A DNA stretch of 8,762 nt from assembly GCA_029548585.1 (NCBI GenBank), contig JAKPNC010000242.1:1-8762 (forward strand). Direction: 5' to 3'. This document shows, piece after piece, positions 6,512-8,762 of this stretch. The DNA is from a bacterium (lineage in GTDB: Bacteria > Ratteibacteria > UBA8468 > B48-G9 > JAFGKM01). A program made the position numbers and the translations under genes. Position 1 is the first letter of the stretch, and each line of letters opens with the position of its first letter. The notes under the pieces were generated by a model. The model had not been told where the DNA came from, made no database searches, and saw only the letters and a program-made list of their open reading frames with translations.

Positions 6512-8762
6512 TTACATTCTCATCCGCAACCCTGTAAAGAGCCTCCAGTCGCTTGCGCCATAGCCGTCAACAAGGCCGGCCCCGCCGCCTATGACAAATG
6601 TGCCTTTGGGAAACCTGTAACCGTATGATACAAGCAGTTCTACCGGGGTGCTTTCTGTTTCGAAAAGCTCTTCGCTCCTGCCGTATATTTCACCGGCCAC
6701 GTAGGATGTCGTCCCGGGTATCTCGTAAACCAGGCCCAGCCCGAAAAGGAGGGTATGGTTTATGCTTATCTGCGCAAGGTCTTCCTCCGACTGGTACGCA
6801 TAGCCTATGTTTGCTGTGAAAAGGGTATTCTCGCTGAGCTTCTTGTCCAATATACCCCTTATGCCTATCGCCCAGTCTTCGCCTCCAAGTCCGGCATCCT
6901 CGTTGCCAGTCTGCAACTGGATATACGGAGCCACTGCAAAGGTGCATCCGTTTGAGGTGGCGGGAAGCCTGTATTTGAAGCCCAGTATGATGTCGCCGAA
7001 CCCGTCTTCTTCCACGGGAGCCGTGGTATCCTGGTCAAATACGTAGGGAATAGTCAGGGATACCTGGCTGTTCTCCGAGAGTCCCAGGGTAAAGGCTGCA
7101 TTAAGGAGATTCTGCTTTTCTATCAGGTTGACCTCAATGCCCCCGGTCTCTCCTTCAAGCACGTTCTTCCCGTAGGAGTAAAAGAGATCGCAGGACATCT
7201 TCTGGTTACCCACGGTTCCTGTTGTGGGAACAATTACTGTTGATTCCTCGCCGGGCGCAACCTTGAAATGGTTCGTCTCAGCGGCAAAGGATGTCGTTGT
7301 TAAACCTGCCGCTATTACCGCTATGAGAAGGCTGGTGAAAAGTTTGCCTTCTTTCTTTTTTTTTGCAAGAAGAAGAGAAGCCGCTGCCAGGAGAATGTAA
7401 GGAAGCACGCCCTTTACCAGAATCAGGGCAAGCAGGTAAAGGGGCATCAGGGCTATCCTTACCGCTGTCCTGAGAACTTCGTTGCCGGCTATGACCCTGG
7501 CATACGCCGGGCTGTGCCTGTAGTACCACCTTACAAATGCCTGTCCGGCCGCGTTTGTCATGAGGTACCTGTCGCGGAACTGGCGAAGAAGCTGGACGTG
7601 TCTCTCAAACGGGGATCCGAAGGCGGCAGTCGCTATGAAGCATCCGCTTCCGCCGGAAATCCTGTCAACGCCCGTGAATACGCTGTACCCGAGAGGATCG
7701 GCGATGACTCCGTTGGCCGCGCCGTCGAAGTCCCACTGGCCGCCGTCTGTAAGGGTAACCTTGAGCACGGTGTAGGTATTGCCTTCGCCGTCCTGCACGG
7801 TTCCGAGTTCTTCCACATCCCCAAATGCCAGCCAATCTTCTGTGTCGGGGTTGTACTTCCAGAAATCACCGTTGAAATCCCCGGGGATAACCACGTTAAA
7901 TGCCACCGTGTCTCCGGCATCTACGCCTTCTATGCGGATATCAACCATGTAGTCCACGCCGAGAGCTTCACTGCCTTCCGCACCCTCGGGATCAAGGAAT
8001 TCCATTGTGATCTTGCTCGCATCGCTCCCTTCTCCGGTGCTGCCGGGCAGTGTGGCCATATAAAGGTTGCCGGTCTCTTCGTCCTTGAAGACGTGGGCCC
8101 CGTCGGTATTTATCTCTGTATCGGCAAAACCCAGGAGGTATGTATTCTTCTCGTCGTCCGTTACCTCGGCGACTTCCCTTTTTACCTGAAAACCGAAGGA
8201 CCAGTCTGACCAGAGAGGTTCAACTACGTCCTTCTCTGTAGGCTCAAGATACTGGGCAATGTCGTTGTCGCTTACTCTCCATCTGTACCATGCATCCGGC
8301 TTGAAGAGGCCCCATGGCATCGTCATCAGGGCAACGTTATCTCCATCAAGGGTCCTGGCGACGTTCTCCTTGCTGTAAATCACCCTTGTCGCTGGCTGCT
8401 TGCCGGCCTGCTGGTCTGCGGGTTCAAGGATCTCTTCAACCACCCAGTTGCTGTTGACCGTGCCGCCGGGGGTGCTCCTGTAAAACTGCGCGGTGAAAGG
8501 TACAAAGGGAAGCGCCTGGGCTTCGCTGCTGTCAACAACGGGAGGTTCGATGGTTTCCGGCCTCTGGACGATAATCATTGTCACGGATATGTTCTGGTTG
8601 CCGCCGTTGGAAGTGACGGGAACCGTCGCGGTGTATGTGCCTCCCCCGAGGTCCCTGGGAACATCGGTATCGAGGGGCGTTACGGTCACGGTTATTACCT
8701 GGCTGTTCCCGGCTGTCTTTGAATTAAGAACTTCTGCCGGGGGCAGGGTGCCCGATGAAGGA
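6512..8762 (-). CDS. Surface protein with choice-of-anchor U and CFI-box sorting segment fused to an outer-membrane beta-barrel-like domain (5' end outside window)
   Basis: The frame is open from the right edge (first full codon 8759-8761, called residue 1) to TAA at 6512-6514, 749 residues. A GTG at 8687-8689 is only an internal valine, since the frame continues upstream. Domains in order: an Ig-like stretch (about 20-65, TYTATVPVTSNGG), an Fn3-like region (about 70-195, WYRWRVSDND, WSDWSFGFQV), and a choice-of-anchor U-like domain (about 267-360, with FWKYNPDTEDW and LTDGGQWDFDGAANGVIADP). Next come a Gly-rich spacer and CFIATAAFGSP (Cys374), followed by LLRQFRDRYLMTNAAGQAFV, matching the CFI-box C-terminal domain. 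Residues about 435-466 are hydrophobic. These families normally end soon after. Here KKKK (467-470) is followed by a second signal-peptide-like segment (474-494, ending TTTSFAA). About 255 residues then have alternating beta strands (VSLTIPYVF, GFGDIILGFKYRL, TLFTANIGYAYQ, FVIGGGAGL, DWRLFTGLRM), like outer-membrane porin-type barrels. A real gene fusion and a join created by the A9 run are both possible. Confidence 0.85.
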   Translation of the reverse strand, partial: PSSGTLPPAEVLNSKTAGNSQVITVTVTPLDTDVPRDLGGGTYTATVPVTSNGGNQNISVTMIIVQRPETIEPPVVDSSEAQALPFVPFTAQFYRSTPGGTVNSNWVVEEILEPADQQAGKQPATRVIYSKENVARTLDGDNVALMTMPWGLFKPDAWYRWRVSDNDIAQYLEPTEKDVVEPLWSDWSFGFQVKREVAEVTDDEKNTYLLGFADTEINTDGAHVFKDEETGNLYMATLPGSTGEGSDASKITMEFLDPEGAEGSEALGVDYMVDIRIEGVDAGDTVAFNVVIPGDFNGDFWKYNPDTEDWLAFGDVEELGTVQDGEGNTYTVLKVTLTDGGQWDFDGAANGVIADPLGYSVFTGVDRISGGSGCFIATAAFGSPFERHVQLLRQFRDRYLMTNAAGQAFVRWYYRHSPAYARVIAGNEVLRTAVRIALMPLYLLALILVKGVLPYILLAAASLLLAKKKKEGKLFTSLLIAVIAAGLTTTSFAAETNHFKVAPGEESTVIVPTTGTVGNQKMSCDLFYSYGKNVLEGETGGIEVNLIEKQNLLNAAFTLGLSENSQVSLTIPYVFDQDTTAPVEEDGFGDIILGFKYRLPATSNGCTFAVAPYIQLQTGNEDAGLGGEDWAIGIRGILDKKLSENTLFTANIGYAYQSEEDLAQISINHTLLFGLGLVYEIPGTTSYVAGEIYGRSEELFETESTPVELLVSYGYRFPKGTFVIGGGAGLVDGYGASDWRLFTGLRMRM
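7356..7364 (-). other. A9 homopolymer (slippery run) at the domain junction
   Basis: The coding strand reads GCA followed by eight further As then GAAAGAAGG, encoding AKKKKEG between the CFI-box hydrophobic tail and the signal-peptide-like segment. Loss or gain of one base would end translation shortly downstream: one alternative frame stops at 7321-7323 and the other at 7278-7280. Either would give a conventional CFI-box protein lacking the barrel. Such runs are prone to transcriptional slippage and to sequencing indels. Confidence 0.6.

Noticed and set aside
7514..8209. 231-codon plus-strand open frame
   Set aside because: It is antisense to the choice-of-anchor U / CFI-box gene, whose minus-strand frame has clear domain matches. 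No ribosome binding site or family pattern was seen.
8687..8689. GTG as the start of the fusion gene
   Set aside because: The frame stays open to the window edge with sequence continuous with an Ig-like domain, so the true start is outside the window.

Overview
The window suggests a diderm (Gram-negative) environmental bacterium with moderate GC and frequent AGG (Arg) and ATA (Ile) codons. It encodes a lipoprotein, an outer-membrane beta-barrel-like segment, and a choice-of-anchor U / CFI-box C-terminal module of the kind I associate with Desulfobacterota, Nitrospirota and similar anaerobic lineages. The taxonomic guess is weak. Every convincing gene is on the minus strand, so the window reads right to left. 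The theme is secreted or envelope proteins built from beta-sandwich domains, plus one REP-associated transposase. No tRNA, rRNA, CRISPR array or plus-strand gene was found.

Right to left: (1) 8762-6512 is the 3' part of a gene cut by the window edge. It joins Ig/Fn3-like domains, a choice-of-anchor U-like domain, a CFI-box C-terminal sorting-like segment, a hydrophobic stretch, a second signal-peptide-like segment and a roughly 255-residue beta-barrel-like domain. An A9 run lies exactly at the join between the sorting segment and the barrel. A textbook intrinsic terminator follows. (2) 6122-6511 is non-coding and holds that terminator, a cluster of REP-like CCCTCTCC hairpins and a good sigma70-type promoter. 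(3) 6121-5216 is an inner-membrane-anchored protein with a TTG start, a long low-complexity linker and a C-terminal beta domain. (4) 5059-4577 is a small lipoprotein carrying a diverged copy of that beta domain. (5) 4580-3927 is an intact RAYT (HUH/Y1 transposase-like) gene whose ATG overlaps the lipoprotein stop codon. (6) 3724-3926 is an AT-rich, palindrome-rich spacer with a promoter. (7) 3723-1 is the first 1241 residues of a giant secreted protein: signal peptide, about 400 residues of Fn3-like and other beta-rich sequence, then at least nine tandem carboxypeptidase-regulatory-like repeats. It runs off the left edge.

Genes 3 to 5 probably form one transcription unit from the promoter at 6168-6196. 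The most notable points are the sorting-domain/barrel fusion with its A9 slippery run, the seven repeats of the giant protein that each carry a Cys at the identical offset, and an apparently intact RAYT translationally coupled to a lipoprotein gene with REP-like hairpins about 1.7 kb away. None of these is proven to be a new system.
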